Assembly: GCF_010389155.1 (NCBI RefSeq)
Contig: NC_057768.1
Coordinates: 43,875,633-43,939,632 of the forward strand
Reading direction: 5' to 3'
DNA: 64,000 nt
Origin: Erigeron canadensis
Lineage: Eukaryota > Streptophyta > Magnoliopsida > Asterales > Asteraceae
Made by a program: the position numbers and the translations under genes. This document shows positions 12,271 to 24,026 of the stretch, piece by piece. The notes below the pieces were generated by a model that worked only from the letters and a program-made list of their open reading frames with translations, did no database searches and was not told the origin of the DNA. Positions within the stretch are counted from its first letter, which is position 1; each line of letters opens with the position of its first letter.

Positions 12271-13473
12271 GGTGTTTTTAGGGAAAAAAATTTGTGAAAC
12301 AAGGTGTTCCGGCAGTAACATTGTCGGTCTCGCATATCTTAAGCGAAGCCGGCGTTGCCATTGCCGGTCTCGCCTTTCTTAAACGAAGTCGTGGCTTCCA
12401 ATGCCGGTCTCGAGTGGTTCGAAGAGGAAACAGAGGGAGCAGAGGAGGCAGAGAAATGACTACTCAATTCCAAATTTCACTCAATTCCAAATTTCACTCA
12501 ATTCCAACTTTGCATAGTCACTTCCAAACTTTGCAGGAGTCACATGAAGTCTTTAATAAACCATATATACATATACATGTATTTCTGAAAGATCACATAC
12601 AACACAAAGCAAAACATACATTATTTTCAAAAACAAGAACATTTGCATTCATCAAATACCTTATATTATGTTTTCTTAGATAATACATAATAATCGATCA
12701 AAAATTAATATGAAAATAATACATATTAAATCAACATCACATTAACTGATAAAAAGTTACATGAATAAAGTAAAAAAATCATACACTTTATTATACGATA
12801 TTAACTGAAACCGTTTTCAGCTTGCAATTTATAATTTGTCGCCAAGTCGATTTTTCTGTCAATCAACTTTAGCAGTTTATCAACTTGAGAAGTTATTTCT
12901 TCGAAACCTGGTAATGTTGTTTCAAGATAATCGCTTGCATTTCTTCACTTATAATGATTTCGTTACCCCTTTTCCTTATTTCTTTGATTTTCTTCTTATG
13001 TTCCAGTTTCCTTTGTTCCATAAGAAGCTTACAATCATTAATTTTGTACGAAAGTTCATACCCATCGTCTATATCCTCTTTACATTGCGCTTTCAATGCA
13101 TGAAATGTTACCATACGAGGTGATGAAGGATCAGATGACGATGAAGAATCCATTATCTATTTTAGAAAACTGATAACTCGACTTGTATTTACTTAGATGT
13201 GGATTTTATTTAAAGTAACAGATATGGTTTGAGATATATATATACACGAGCAAAATAATTGAGCTTGCGGTCAACACCGACCACCTGCTAACTACTTTAA
13301 GTGAGACCGGCAGTGGGAGCCCCCTAAAAGGCGAGACTGGCAGTGAAAGCCACGGACTCGCTCGTGAAAGGCGAGACCGGCAGTGGCAACACCGGCTTCG
13401 CTTAAGATATGTGAGACCGGCAGTGGCACTGCCGGAACACCTTGTTTCACAAATTTTTTTCCCTCCAAACTCC
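12271..13473. mobile_element. TIR transposon with GC-rich subterminal repeats
   Basis: Terminal inverted repeats of about 150-190 bp. GGGAAAAAAATTTGTGAAAC at 12281 is mirrored by its reverse complement ending at 13463, and the arms continue through AAGGTGTTCCGGCAGT. Just inside, the motif GAGACCGGCAGTGG (or its complement) recurs three times on the left and four times on the right, a layout typical of transposase-binding subterminal repeats. The arms are much more GC-rich than their surroundings. It carries one ORF (12893-13153, minus) and no transposase. No convincing target duplication was found, so the superfamily is open (PIF/Harbinger or Mutator-like are options). Confidence 0.8.
12893..13153 (-). 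CDS. Unknown 86-aa protein inside TIR element
   Basis: An uninterrupted frame starting MDSSSSSDPSSP, with a Ser/Pro-rich N-terminus and then a Lys/Glu-rich, probably helical or coiled-coil segment (residues about 45-80, with EQRKLEHKKKIKEIRKRGNE). I do not recognise the family. It lies wholly within the transposon, so it could be a remnant of an element-encoded accessory protein or a captured exon. No splice partner is obvious within the element. Expression is unknown. Confidence 0.35.
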   Translation of the reverse strand: MDSSSSSDPSSPRMVTFHALKAQCKEDIDDGYELSYKINDCKLLMEQRKLEHKKKIKEIRKRGNEIIISEEMQAIILKQHYQVSKK

Positions 13474-13661
13474 TTCAATAAATTTTTCTAACTTTTACAT
13501 TATGTATTTATGGAGAGTGTACCAAATGATAATTTTGTCTTGTAGTAGCCAAATGATAATTTTGTCTAGTAGTAGCCATGCATATATCCATGATAGCTAG
13601 CTAGCCGCCCCTAGCTAGCTCGTTTCTTCAAAAGAAGCTAAGAAAAATCATACAGTACGTA

Positions 13662-13690
13662 TTGACCAACCATATATATATATATATTTA
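13662..13690 (+). promoter_or_regulatory. W-box and TATA-like tract of WRKY gene
   Basis: TTGACC (13662-13667) matches the core W-box TTGAC[CT], the site WRKY factors bind. It lies next to a TATATATATATATA tract (about 13673-13688), about 70-95 bp upstream of the WRKY start codon. WRKY75-type genes are often auto- or cross-regulated through W-boxes, but function here is inferred only from position. Confidence 0.4.
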
Positions 13691-13756
13691 GTCCTTTATG
13701 ATGCCTAGCTAGCTTCTTCAAATGTTCTTTTCTTTCTCCTAGCTACCGCTGGTAAA

Positions 13757-14799
13757 ATGTTTTCTTACTACTCTTCATCTTCAACATCACCCGCATCCGG
13801 CGTTAATTCTACGTGTATATCAACAAACACGACGCATGACATCCATGCTGATTACCATCAGCAGACGTGGTCAACTGAGAAAACCGAAGATTGGGTGCAC
13901 GAAAGCTTGGATGATGTTGCGGATGATCATGTTTCCCCAAGCAACAGCAGGCTAATTATAGACGCCGATAATGGTACTAATAACAAGCAGGGGATCAGCA
14001 TGGCCTCGACGAAGCTGCAGAGTGGTAATAAAATCATAAAAGGTGATCATCAGAAGAGGTTAAAAGCCGGCCTTAAACGTGCTTTTCAAACGAGGAGTCA
14101 GGTTGATATACTTGATGATGGCTATAGATGGAGGAAATATGGCCAAAAGGCCGTCAAGAACAACAAATTCCCAAGGTACCGTACGTACCTTGCTACTTCT
14201 ATACAATAATTATATATAGACATGGCCGGATACGTAATTTAGTTACTCTATATATGAATTACCTAACGATATATATTCAATCCATGTCTAGTGATTTTGC
14301 AAAATCACAAGCTATGGTTAATTTGTGAGTTTGAAAAAGTGCAAAGTGTACCTTGTAAAAGTCAAAAAAAACAAGCCATATATAGTTTTCTATTTTCAGA
14401 ATCACAAGCCATGGTTGGTGATTTTAATATGCATTTTGTGAAATAAACTCGAAACAAGTTATGTATTCTCGATATTTTAGGTTATTTCCTAATAAAATAG
14501 CAGATGAGAATTGAATGTCCCTACCCTTAACAGTGACAGATATATAGATCAAGAATATGTCACTAATAAATGGCTTCTTTTTTTTTGGTAGTGTTAATGT
14601 AGTTTACGTTCACTTGGTGTACAGGAATTACTATCGTTGTACACATCAAGGATGCAATGTAAAGAAGCAAGTTCAACGACTATCAAATGAGGAGGGGATT
14701 GTGGTAACAACGTATGAAGGAATGCATTCACATCCCATTGAGAAACCTACTAATAACTTTGAGAATATTTTAACACAAATGCAAATCTATTCACGTTAA
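13757..14799 (+). CDS. WRKY75: WRKY transcription factor, group IIc, WRKY75-like
   Basis: Two exons, 13757-14175 and 14625-14799, joined in frame (AG|G gives Arg), encoding 197 aa. WRKYGQK is at residues 125-131 and the zinc finger is C145-x4-C150-x23-H174-x1-H176, the group IIc C2H2 pattern. The intron interrupts the domain after KFPR, the conserved WRKY intron position. The C-terminus ([22 protein letters not shown]) and the [20 protein letters not shown] block closely match the WRKY75 subgroup, which in Arabidopsis acts in phosphate-starvation, root-hair, senescence and defence responses by binding W-boxes in the nucleus. The N-terminal 100 residues are Ser/Thr/Asp-rich and poorly conserved; the protein is longer than Arabidopsis WRKY75 (about 145 aa). 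Close paralogues are WRKY24, 43 and 56, so orthology is likely, not proven. Confidence 0.93.
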
Positions 14800-16422
14800 T
14801 TAAAATCCATCAGATACATCACGCATAAAATATTAATTGTATGTGGTACGGTACGTACGTGTTGCTAATAATGGTTTGTGTTCTTGAGTACTACTCCATC
14901 GATCTTAATTAGAAAATATAAAAGGTGTTAAAATCTTGCTAGCTAATTAATTAACTAGTGTCTTTCTATAAGATTACAAGTTGACTACATTTCAAATATA
15001 TATATATATATATCGTGGTGCATGTTAAGGCTCATTGTTTCTTATATCATCTTGCATAATGTTAATTGTGAGTGTTGTGTGATCAATAAGAAAATAAAAT
15101 ACAGAGTTTGAATTGAAGGCCTTAGGCAGGTAAAAAAAATGGCATTTTCAAACCAAATAAGACGTTTTTGTTTGTGTGTTGTTATTATGAATAAAACCCA
15201 ATATATGAGGGTTATGCATGTGTATTCTCTATTCACCAATGACGTACGTATTCCATCACTATATATATACTCGTATAAGAATTAATGGTGTGAATAACCG
15301 TGGGTGATTTGACAGAAAGTAGTCTTGTAGTGAAATTAGTCGTCCAAACTGGTTGTTGAAATTAAGAAACATCACTGAATCGAGATATATAGCAGCCTTG
15401 TTATAATGAGGATCTCAAAGTGATAGATCGATGTTAAAAATACAAAAGCAGAATGAGGATCGCAAACTAATCTTAATTTGTATACATTTTCGGTACTTTT
15501 ACCAGCTAAATCCTCCAGTAGTGTTAAAGTCACAGTGGAGAAATTAATTTTCCATATGTTCCAACATAAATATCGATATTAATTTGAATTTTCGATTTTC
15601 TATTTTTACGTTTAAATTTTTAAGTTTAGCATGCCTCTCCAACTTCAATTGTATTGAAAACTCATATTTGAAAAAAACCCTATCTCCATACTAGCAACAT
15701 CTTTTTTGAATTTTTTTCCTTTAACTTTCACGGTTAGAAGTTACGTATTAAATATTATGTTTTAATACATTTATAATCCCTTAAAAAGCAAATTAGACAC
15801 CTCATCATTACACAATTAAAAATTTAAAAAGACTATATATATTATCTTCTTATCTTTTACATGTTTTATATATCACATACACACTTAGACTAAAATACCC
15901 TTAAAAAATTTCAAACCTCCAAAATTATCATCACAACACATACAACGAAACACTTATATAAATAGCTGAATTGAACAGTAAGTGTAGAACATGTTATGAT
16001 TTGTTAATACGGTTGCAATGCACTGACACTCATCTATCAGAATATGATTCCATTTTAGCAAGGGACTTTTTATTAAGGACAAGTGGACAACTGCATATAT
16101 GTCTGATGATCAAGTTAATCTTTCGGTTAAACATATATTGTTAATGGGAAGTAGCAATTAGTTATCGGGTATTTGCAAAAAGCCCAGTTTCACTCCTGGG
16201 TTTTTAACAGACTTTTGGGCTCTTTTTTGTATACTAATTAAAAGGCTAAAAGTATAACAAAATTATTTTGTTTCTCAAGATTATTAACTAATTAATTCTA
16301 ACCGTGTAGATTAGTTGAATTATCGAGCTAATTCTGCTTCATACATATTATATGTTAAACACTCAAATACTTGTATTGATACTAATACTAATACTAACAA
16401 TGAACGTTTCTTATATTTTTTA
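14800..16422. other. WRKY 3' flank and spacer
   Basis: AT-rich, with a (TA)n tract at about 14998-15014 and no recognisable coding exon. 15640-15960 resembles degraded AT-rich repeat. I see no gene in this stretch. Confidence 0.5.
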
Positions 16423-16577
16423 TGTTACCCAACTAGAATATAAGTATATAAACATACAAATAATCACGAGTATACGTAACGTAAGAATCAAATATGCAAT
16501 CAAATTAATTAATAAAGAAAGGAATTGAAACGTGTACTTTTGCGCAAAACTTCCAATAATATTGTTAATAATAAGAT

Positions 16578-16618
<41 letters not shown>

Positions 16619-17141
16619 GGGTTTAAAGTAAAACATCTTCTACGATCGCACACTAGACACCCATATATCGTATGCTAGTACCAATCACGATCAACCAACC
16701 CTTTGATTATTCCCCTTGAAGTCGAAAACCACAAAACCCAAAACCCTTTTTGTTGCTTAGTTTCGGCCGAACCAAAGAGAGAAAGAGGAGAGAAGCTCAC
16801 AATACATTTATTGTGTAATTGTATATAAGACTCTTAAATCTAAGCCCTCTATTTATAGGCTTAATTAGAAGGGTTTTAAACTTGGTGACCAAGCAATCCC
16901 AAGGCTTGGTTCGGCCCCCATGGATTGGAATAAGGAAACAATACAAATTCCTTATTTCACTCCAACGCTTCCTCTTTAATTAATTAAATCCATAATTAAT
17001 TAATTCATGATTATATTTTAATCAATATATTACATAATATACTAATTAATAATATAGAGTTACCGTGTCATTTCGTGTGACCCCGTAGGCTTAAATTATT
17101 TTTGGACATGCGTTTTATTATAACGTGATCACATACCAACA
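16423..17141 (-). mobile_element. Solo LTR (Copia-type ends)
   Basis: Read on the minus strand it starts TGTTGGTATGTGATC and ends near GGGTAACA. It shares long blocks with the LTR at 59312-60017: TTTAAGCCTACGGGGTCACA, CCTATAAATAGAGGGCT (a TATA box), TTGGTTCGGCCG, GGGTTTTGGGTTTTG, GTACTAGCATAC and GTGTGCGATC. No primer-binding site, internal region or partner LTR is present. No target duplication is visible (flanks TTTTA and CAATA), so it is older or rearranged. It contains a (TAT)n microsatellite at 16579-16617. Confidence 0.8.
16579..16617. repeat. (TAT)n microsatellite
   Basis: Thirteen or so trinucleotide units inside the solo LTR. The other LTR copy has only a short TAATAGTAATATTATAATTA there, so the expansion followed insertion. 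Confidence 0.85.
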
Positions 17142-17175
17142 CAATATTGATCCCATATTTTCATTAATAAAACAA

Positions 17176-18100
17176 GGGTTAAGTCACTTGATGAACAATG
17201 TAATTTCTCTCATTTACATGGTTGCCCATTGAACTGGATTATTGATGAGTATCACCCATATACTCTTCAATTTTTTACATGGTTGACCAACTGCTGACTT
17301 GATGACCTGCTATAACAGGTTAATCTTTATTTACATGGTTGCTTATTGAATTGGATGACTAATGTACTTTGCCTCATTCACATGGTTGGTCATTGAACTG
17401 GATTATTAGTATATATATCACCAACATACTTTTCAACTTTTTACTTGGTTGACCAAATGTCGATATGATGACCAACAATAACAAGTTAAACTCTATATTT
17501 ACTTTTTATTTTTCGAGAAATTATCTTCATCATCTTCATCAATTTTCCAGGCGAAAATTTTGGTAAAATTTCCGGAAACCATGTTCTTTCGTTTCAAATT
17601 GACCCAAATGTCCATAAACTGGGTCATAGTGACCGTCAGTTCAAAAATTTAGGTGATATTAGACTTTAAAATATTTTCAGGCGTATCATTATTGATCAAA
17701 AGGAAAAGTGAAATCCAATAGCACGGGTCATAATGGATTGAGTTGATTGTTGAGTTGTTAAATTTATGAAAAAATAAAATAAAACTGAGATTAATTTGTT
17801 ATTGTAAGTCATGAGGTCGACATTTGGTCAACCATGTAAAAATTAGATAAGTATGTGGGTGATGTATATTAATAATTCAGTTCAATGAGCAACCATGTAA
17901 ATGAAGGAAAGTACATTAGTCATCCAGTTTAATGGGCAACCATATGTAAATAGAGATTAACTTGTTATAACAGGTTATCAGGTCAGCAGTTGGTCAACCA
18001 TGTAAAAAATTGAAAAGTATATGGGTAATACACATCAATAATCCAGTTCAATAGTTAACCATGTAAATAAGGAAAGTACGTTGTTGATCCGACTTAACCC
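17176..18100. mobile_element. Mutator-type foldback element with 9-bp TSD
   Basis: Starts GGGTTAAGTC and ends GACTTAACCC, flanked on both sides by ATAAAACAA (17167-17175 and 18101-18109), a perfect 9-bp target duplication, the size made by Mutator transposases. Each arm of about 300 bp is itself a diverged tandem duplication: TTTACATGGTTGnnCATTGAA and ACATGGTTGACCAA blocks occur twice per arm and appear reverse-complemented in the other arm. The centre (about 17500-17790) is unique and non-coding. It lies 34 bp from the solo LTR and 400 bp upstream of the DUF1664 start. Confidence 0.9.
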
Positions 18101-18508
18101 ATAAAACAAATATAAAATATCTTTTTATCGGGCCAAATCCTTATTGGGCCTATGGGCCTCGGACAGTTGGTGTGTGTCTTCGTGTTCTCCAAGTTAGTAG
18201 CACATTTAATTTAATTTAATTATTAATATTAATTAATTAATAATGTATATCACCATAAAAATTTATTTTAAGCAAAAATACTTGAGAAAAATGCGAATTA
18301 TAGTCCAGCAATTCGGGCATCATCAGCTAGGGTTTTAATTTCGCCTCATTCAACATACATAGCGCCCAAATTATATTCACTAATTTATTTGTTATTGACA
18401 ATTAATTAATAATAATAAATAGCTATTAGACTTCAGTGTTTTTGTGAATAATAATTGTGGTAGGAAGATTAATGCAAGTAAAATTTATTTGATCTGATTG
18501 ATCCTGCG

Positions 18509-21500
18509 ATGGCTCTTACTTTCGGTAAAATTACACTCATAATCGGTGCAGGTATCATATTATATTGTTTTTCTTCTTCTTTTGTAATTGATGGTGTTCT
18601 ATCAAATGTTTATTTAGTTTTGTTATTTCTTATTTAAGATAGTTACTAGATTTTATTTTAATAAGTTCAATTTAGTTATTAGGATTTTTGAGACTTGGTT
18701 GGGGTTTATAAGACATTGTTAACTTTTTGTTTTTCCTAAAAATAATCAGAAGAGATACGGGTGATATATTGCATTTTGACTGACTCGCTTAAGCAATAGT
18801 ATTGTAGTAATTTTTGTTTTTGGTGTCTTGCTGAAAGCTGTCTTTCATATATTATTCCTTCCACTGTTCTAAAAAATTGTTATTTATTTTGTGCGCCAAA
18901 TGAAACTTATGATTGAAATTGACCATTTTGTCCTTTTTGTTCTAAATCGCTATGACTTAGTTCGATTTAAGTCAAAGAACAAACAAACTGCTTGTGACTT
19001 ACTTGTTAGGTTCATTTAGTCAAAATGAATACCACCCGAGGTAACTATATGGCATTGTATGTGTAGGCATCGTTGGTTCGGTTCTTATTAGGGAAGGTCG
19101 TATGCCCGGTGTGGTGGATGTATTATCTGTTGCTTCTGATGTTGTGACAGGTGCTTCTAAGGTAAGTAGTTTCCTTTGCTAGTTTTTTTTGCCCGTTCAA
19201 AATTTAGATCGATCATACTTAAGTCCTTTTTATTGCGTTTTCGATTTTCGTTCTTTCTAGGTACTTAAATTAGTTAAAACCGATGGGGTACCTACTTCAA
19301 GTACTCGAAGACCAGTGAACGACTCATTATTGTCACAGGTTCAGATGTGTTTTTTCTTTCCACATTCTATTGTATGTTCTGACAGTTTTATTCTTTGTTA
19401 GCTTTCTTATGTATTATATGGTCATTCATGTGTATGCTTCCACACGCATTAACAAACTATACTGGATTCTTGTGTTATATGTGTTTTTAACAGGTCACCA
19501 ACCTAAGGCAGGAGCTGCAACTTCTCACATCAAATAGACCTGTCACCATTGTGACTACCAGTCGTTCAGGTGGTTAGATTTTCTTTTATATTTATCATCA
19601 TGTCTGGCATGTGGAGTTTGTTAAGTTGGTAGTGCCAAAAACTAGACATTAAGTTTAGTGTTGATACAAGAGTGGATACCCTTTGCATAGACATTATTGA
19701 CCAACCTGAAACGATACTCATTTAAATAATACAGACTACGCAATCTATTGAACCCAATTACCCAACCCAAAAATTGGATATTGAATACTGATGGTTCATA
19801 CTGATTTACATTTTTACTAGATGGTGCATACTATGTGTTGAATCTTAGATCAGCCACTGAACGTAACTTATGATGCCCACTTGTGGGTTCTGTTGTTCCA
19901 AGCTTGATCTGATACCGTTGCATTGGTTTCATTCGTTCTTATGCAGGAGCTACTAGAAAATTTACTACTATTATCATTGTTGTTGTCGCTGGATATGGAT
20001 ATGTTTGTTGGAAGGTAATAGAAAGAAGCTAATAAGTCAATAAACTACTTGCTCTGCTTGTTATTTATTTGTAACATCCAAATTGCCCATGTCCCTGATA
20101 TTTCTTCAGTTACCTGTATAAAGTTAGAAACATACTTTGCTATTTAGTTACTATTCAAAATCAACTAAATGAACCGAAGCTACTTTTTGCTGCAATTATA
20201 TACTATTTTGTATAGACTTGGCCAATCATAAATTTTTACAGATTGTCATAATTTTTTATTGAACTTACCTTGTGTCCGTGTTCTCAGGGTTGGACACTTC
20301 CTAGTATGATGTTTGCAACAAAACGTAGTTTGGCTGATGCAACAGATGCTGTAGCTAGACAACTTGAAAGTGTTTACTCGTCACTTTCAGTAAGTCGAAC
20401 ATGAGATTTTGCCCTTTTTATATCTCGTCTCCTTCTGGAGTTTATTTTAGTCATTAATTAGTAGAGGTGGCAACTTTGATCTATTCACATGAATGAATCA
20501 TTTCTAATTATCTTAATCTCTTAACGGGTAAAATAGGTAAAACAAAAGAGCTCGCTTAGTAGGTAACGGGCGGATAGATGGATCAAACTTACCATAAGTG
20601 TATATTTATTACCAAAACCTCCTGAATCATTTTATTCAATCAGAAGTTCGATTACAATAGCAACTATTGAATTATATTTGAAAAAAAATGTCATGACTGG
20701 AAACTAAAAGTATCCGATCTGTTTATGAATTTGTGTTTCGACCTAAACTTGTCACCCAACCGGCTTATTTTGGCACTGTCTTTAAATAATGGTTCGTGGT
20801 AGGTCTCCTTCAGGTATACTCATCATATGCTGCTATATTTTGAGAGTTGAAATTATATAATGGTAGTAGATTGATCGTTTCATACTATGGTGATTTAAGG
20901 GTGTTTCTTTTGTTGTGTAGGATGCCAGGATGAGTCTATCTTCTAGGATTGATCAGGTTGACAGTTATGTGGCCAAGCTTAGAGAAACTTCTTTAGCTAC
21001 AGAACAGGAGGTATGACATGATAAAGGTTGGCTGGTTTCTTTGTGCTTTGCTATTAAACATGGTGTTGATTTAAGGAATACTTGGTTAAAAACTTTGTAG
21101 GTTTCTGAATTAAGTCAAAGATCATCAGCGACTGCTAAGAACCTTCATTCTGTACATAACGCTGTTTTCACACTGGTGTGATTCTTACCTATATCTTTGT
21201 GACTTCCAAGACGTTTTTTTTTATTTTTGTAAGATGTGTTTTCATGTAGAACTATAAAAAAATGCTCTATAATCACTTTCTTGTCACAGGAGAGTAGGTT
21301 GAATAGAATTGAATCAGTCCAGGTACTCGCTCATTCACACAGCATAACCTATACACAGTGTGCTCAATGTTATTTACGCCTTCGTCAAACTGCTTTATTG
21401 ACACATGCAGGACGATACAAACATAGGAGTGGGGAGGTTACTACGTAGTTCCATATCATTGGAAAATCAGGTACAATTTTTGCAATCCTGACTATAACTG

Positions 21501-22127
21501 TGTTTATTTGCATGTTTGACATTATAATGCTTATCATTCTATTAATTATTTTTCTTGTCACGTCCAGGGAAACCCTTTCAGTTCTTCAAGGCCAGCTCTT
21601 GGAATGCCACAAAGGGTAAATTTCTTACCACTTGTTTTTTGCTTGCTAATCTTTTGCTCATCTGATTCCTCGGTTTCTGTTTACAGGCTACATTCTTGCA
21701 ACCAGTACAAATAGAGGAGTTACAACCCACCCCTCCAGTCTCTCCCAAAGTATATTTTTCATTTTTTCTTACCCACTTTAGTATAGTTTGCTATACATTA
21801 TATGTGACTATATATAATAAAATTTATCGCATGTTTCAGGCTAGACTATCTTTAGAAACCTCTGTCTCTGCCTCTGGCTTGAGGGTAATTTCTGTTCCAG
21901 TATTCTTTATATCTATTGAAATCTCCATTTTCTGTTTTTTAAAAAAGATTAAGTCTGTTGGGAATATATTGCAGGTTCCTCATGAGAACCCAGATATGCC
22001 TGAAACTAGAAACACTCAAAGGGCATCAAATGGGTTTAACTTTACAGAAGAGGGAAGCTCAAATTCTGGTGTCTTTGGACGAACATTTTCTGGTATTAGT
22101 ACTGTTTTCTCAAGGTACCGCCCTTGA
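18509..22127 (+). CDS. DUF1664 family membrane/coiled-coil protein
   Basis: Fourteen exons, all GT/AG and in frame: 18509-18551, 19067-19161, 19261-19338, 19494-19569, 19947-20014, 20288-20389, 20921-21010, 21101-21175, 21290-21322, 21411-21470, 21568-21615, 21687-21749, 21840-21884 and 21975-22127. The product is 342 aa, usual for the family. The N-terminus (MALTFGKITLIIGAGIVGSV) is hydrophobic. A second hydrophobic segment (FTTIIIVVVAGYGYVCW) lies at residues about 103-119 and is followed by the family's GWTLPSMMFATKRSLADAT block. Then comes a long helical coiled-coil region (RQLESVYSSLSDARMSLSSRIDQVDSYV...), which is the DUF1664 core. The C-terminal third is Ser/Pro-rich and ends SRYRP. 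DUF1664 proteins are plant-specific and of unknown function, and some are predicted in organelles. Membrane anchoring with a coiled-coil domain is inferred from sequence. A SINE sits about 200 bp past the stop. Confidence 0.93.
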
Positions 22128-22327
22128 AATGCACACATTGATGACGTATATGAAGTGTATGTTTTTTATTCACTTTTCCAAATTGGAATATATATTCTTG
22201 TACTTATTAGGAAATAGGAAATAGAAGAAAAAACCTCTCGAGGGTTTGGGCTTTTTGTCGGGTTGAGCCAGGTCCGGATCATCTTTCAGGTAGAACAATT
22301 TAGTTACGGACATGATTAATTGTGAGA

Positions 22328-22572
22328 ACAAGCAGCATGGTTGGATCATTGGTAAACGCCCTTGCCTCTGGAGACAGAGGTCATGGGTTCGATCCTCATC
22401 CCATGCAAAGGTTGGAGGGCATATTCTACCATTTAGGTAGAAACTGGAAAGCAGCCTCTCTACTTAGGTAGAGGTAAGGTCTGCCTACATCTTAACCTCC
22501 CCCATACACCGTCGAGGTATTGGGGCTCAAAACCCGCGGAAGGCGGCACTGAGCAGTTAGTTACTTACTTTT
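22328..22572 (+). mobile_element. SINE with 18-bp target-site duplication
   Basis: Flanked by ACATGATTAATTGTGAGA on both sides (22310-22327 and 22573-22590), a perfect 18-bp duplication. The 5' part has an A-box-like TTGGATCATTGGTAAACG and a B-box GGGTTCGATCC, so it is tRNA-derived. The 3' end is not poly-A but TTAGTTACTTACTTT. A diverged second copy lies at 24434-24632 in the opposite direction. The perfect duplication suggests a fairly recent insertion, in the likely 3' UTR or 3' flank of the DUF1664 gene. Confidence 0.92.
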
Positions 22573-22590
22573 ACATGATTAATTGTGAGA

Positions 22591-23019
22591 GACCCGTTAG
22601 TGAACCCTTAACTAGAAATGGTGGATATTTTAGAATTAGAATTAAATCCAATTTAACAGTGTTAATTTTTCCTTCTTTCTAGTACACAAGACATCTTTCT
22701 TACTGAATAAAGTCTAATTATGCGCCTTATGTGATATAATCAGTTAATATATAAATTAATACACATTGTTGTCTGTCAATTTTTTTATTATGTACTAAAT
22801 GACCCTCATTTTACTTGTGTTAAATTAATTTATACATTTTAAGTTTTAATGCACTCCATCCTGGTCTTGATTTGCTAACCGTATATTTCCTATGAATACA
22901 AATTATACAATTAGTGAATACTCGATTTCTGTATTATACACATTTTGCAATACCTACATGGAAGGTCACAAGAAATAATGAAGTTCTAGTTTTTTTTATT
23001 GATATTTACTTTAATTATA
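22591..23019. other. AT-rich spacer
   Basis: No gene or clear repeat boundary seen. Confidence 0.5.
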
Positions 23020-23357
23020 CGAGCATGGTACCCGCGCAATACGACGACGGTGGTGGGGAATACGGTCTAGTGGTGTCGGTGATGATCCTATTGGTGGTGG
23101 TGGCAATGTCAAGTGTAGGTTGATGTAATTGTGATAGTGATAATTTTTTGGAGAGAAAAACTTAAAGTGTTAATTATTAAAATAAAGGTTTAGAGTGTAA
23201 ATTAATTAATTAAATACAAGTTTGGTATTTTATAAAAACTTTTTCTATAGTGGGTGTTGATTAAGGATAATTTAATAATTTTTTATGTAATTATTGTGTA
23301 ACTATATTTAAAGAAGAGGGTGTGATAATTTTCATAAAAGAAATATAGATATGATGA
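23020..23357 (-). mobile_element. Helitron-like element
   Basis: On the minus strand the 3' end reads ATTGCGCGGGTACCATGCTCG then T, a hairpin-like GGGTACC followed by CTCG (a decayed CTRR), preceded by a GCCACCACC/CGTCGTCG-rich stretch like that of the unit at 3380-3704. The 5' side (about 23357) reads TCATATCTATATTTC, close to that unit's TCTATATCTATATT. Both are about 330 bp, which suggests one non-autonomous family. Ends are approximate. Confidence 0.45.
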
Positions 23358-24026
23358 GCTTAATTGTAATTCTAAATATTATAGTAACTATGAAATCGCA
23401 ATTTGGAAAAGAGAAAAGTGGAGTAAAGTGGTTTGGAAAGTGAAATGATTCACCCTTTCCCAAAATAGAAAGTGGACCCACCTTCTCAATTTGGGCGACG
23501 CTTGATGTTTCCTTGTTTCAGGTTAAATATCTGACCATGGTCCCGCCAATATTTACCACTCTCCACCCCCATGGTCCCCATCAATCAACTCCAACTTCAG
23601 TTCTTCACCACCCAACTCAACCCCATCCCCACTTTTTTCACATCACATTCATTATAAATTTTAATTCGAAACCAAAGTTTTTAATATTAGAGACAATAAT
23701 AAATTAAATAGTTATGATTTACTGATTGAGCCATCTAGGAAAAGGAACAAGATGACCTAATACCAAAGAATTACTGATTTACTGTAAGTTATACCAAAAT
23801 CGTTTACTGTAAGTTATGAATTTTGGTTATCAATTGCATGAAATATGGATGCATTTGTTGTGTACATTTTGTGAAATTATTGGTTTCTATTTCAACAATG
23901 ACAAGACTTGTGCTGTGAGTATTCATAGATTGATAGAGACAAATGTGTCATATTCTTTGTAGGTCCCCACACATAATCAACATTATTCATGGTATAGTAT
24001 GCTATACACGTATTTTTGGGAGAGGA

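Noticed and set aside
20462..20780. hAT-like MITE in DUF1664 intron 6 (starts TAGAGGTGGCAA)
   Set aside because: Right terminus not convincing and no 8-bp duplication found; left as a possible decayed element.
22331..22410. Possible tRNA gene (GGGTTCGATCC B-box with A-box)
   Set aside because: No acceptor-stem pairing, and the unit has an 18-bp target duplication and a family member at 24.4 kb, so it is a SINE.
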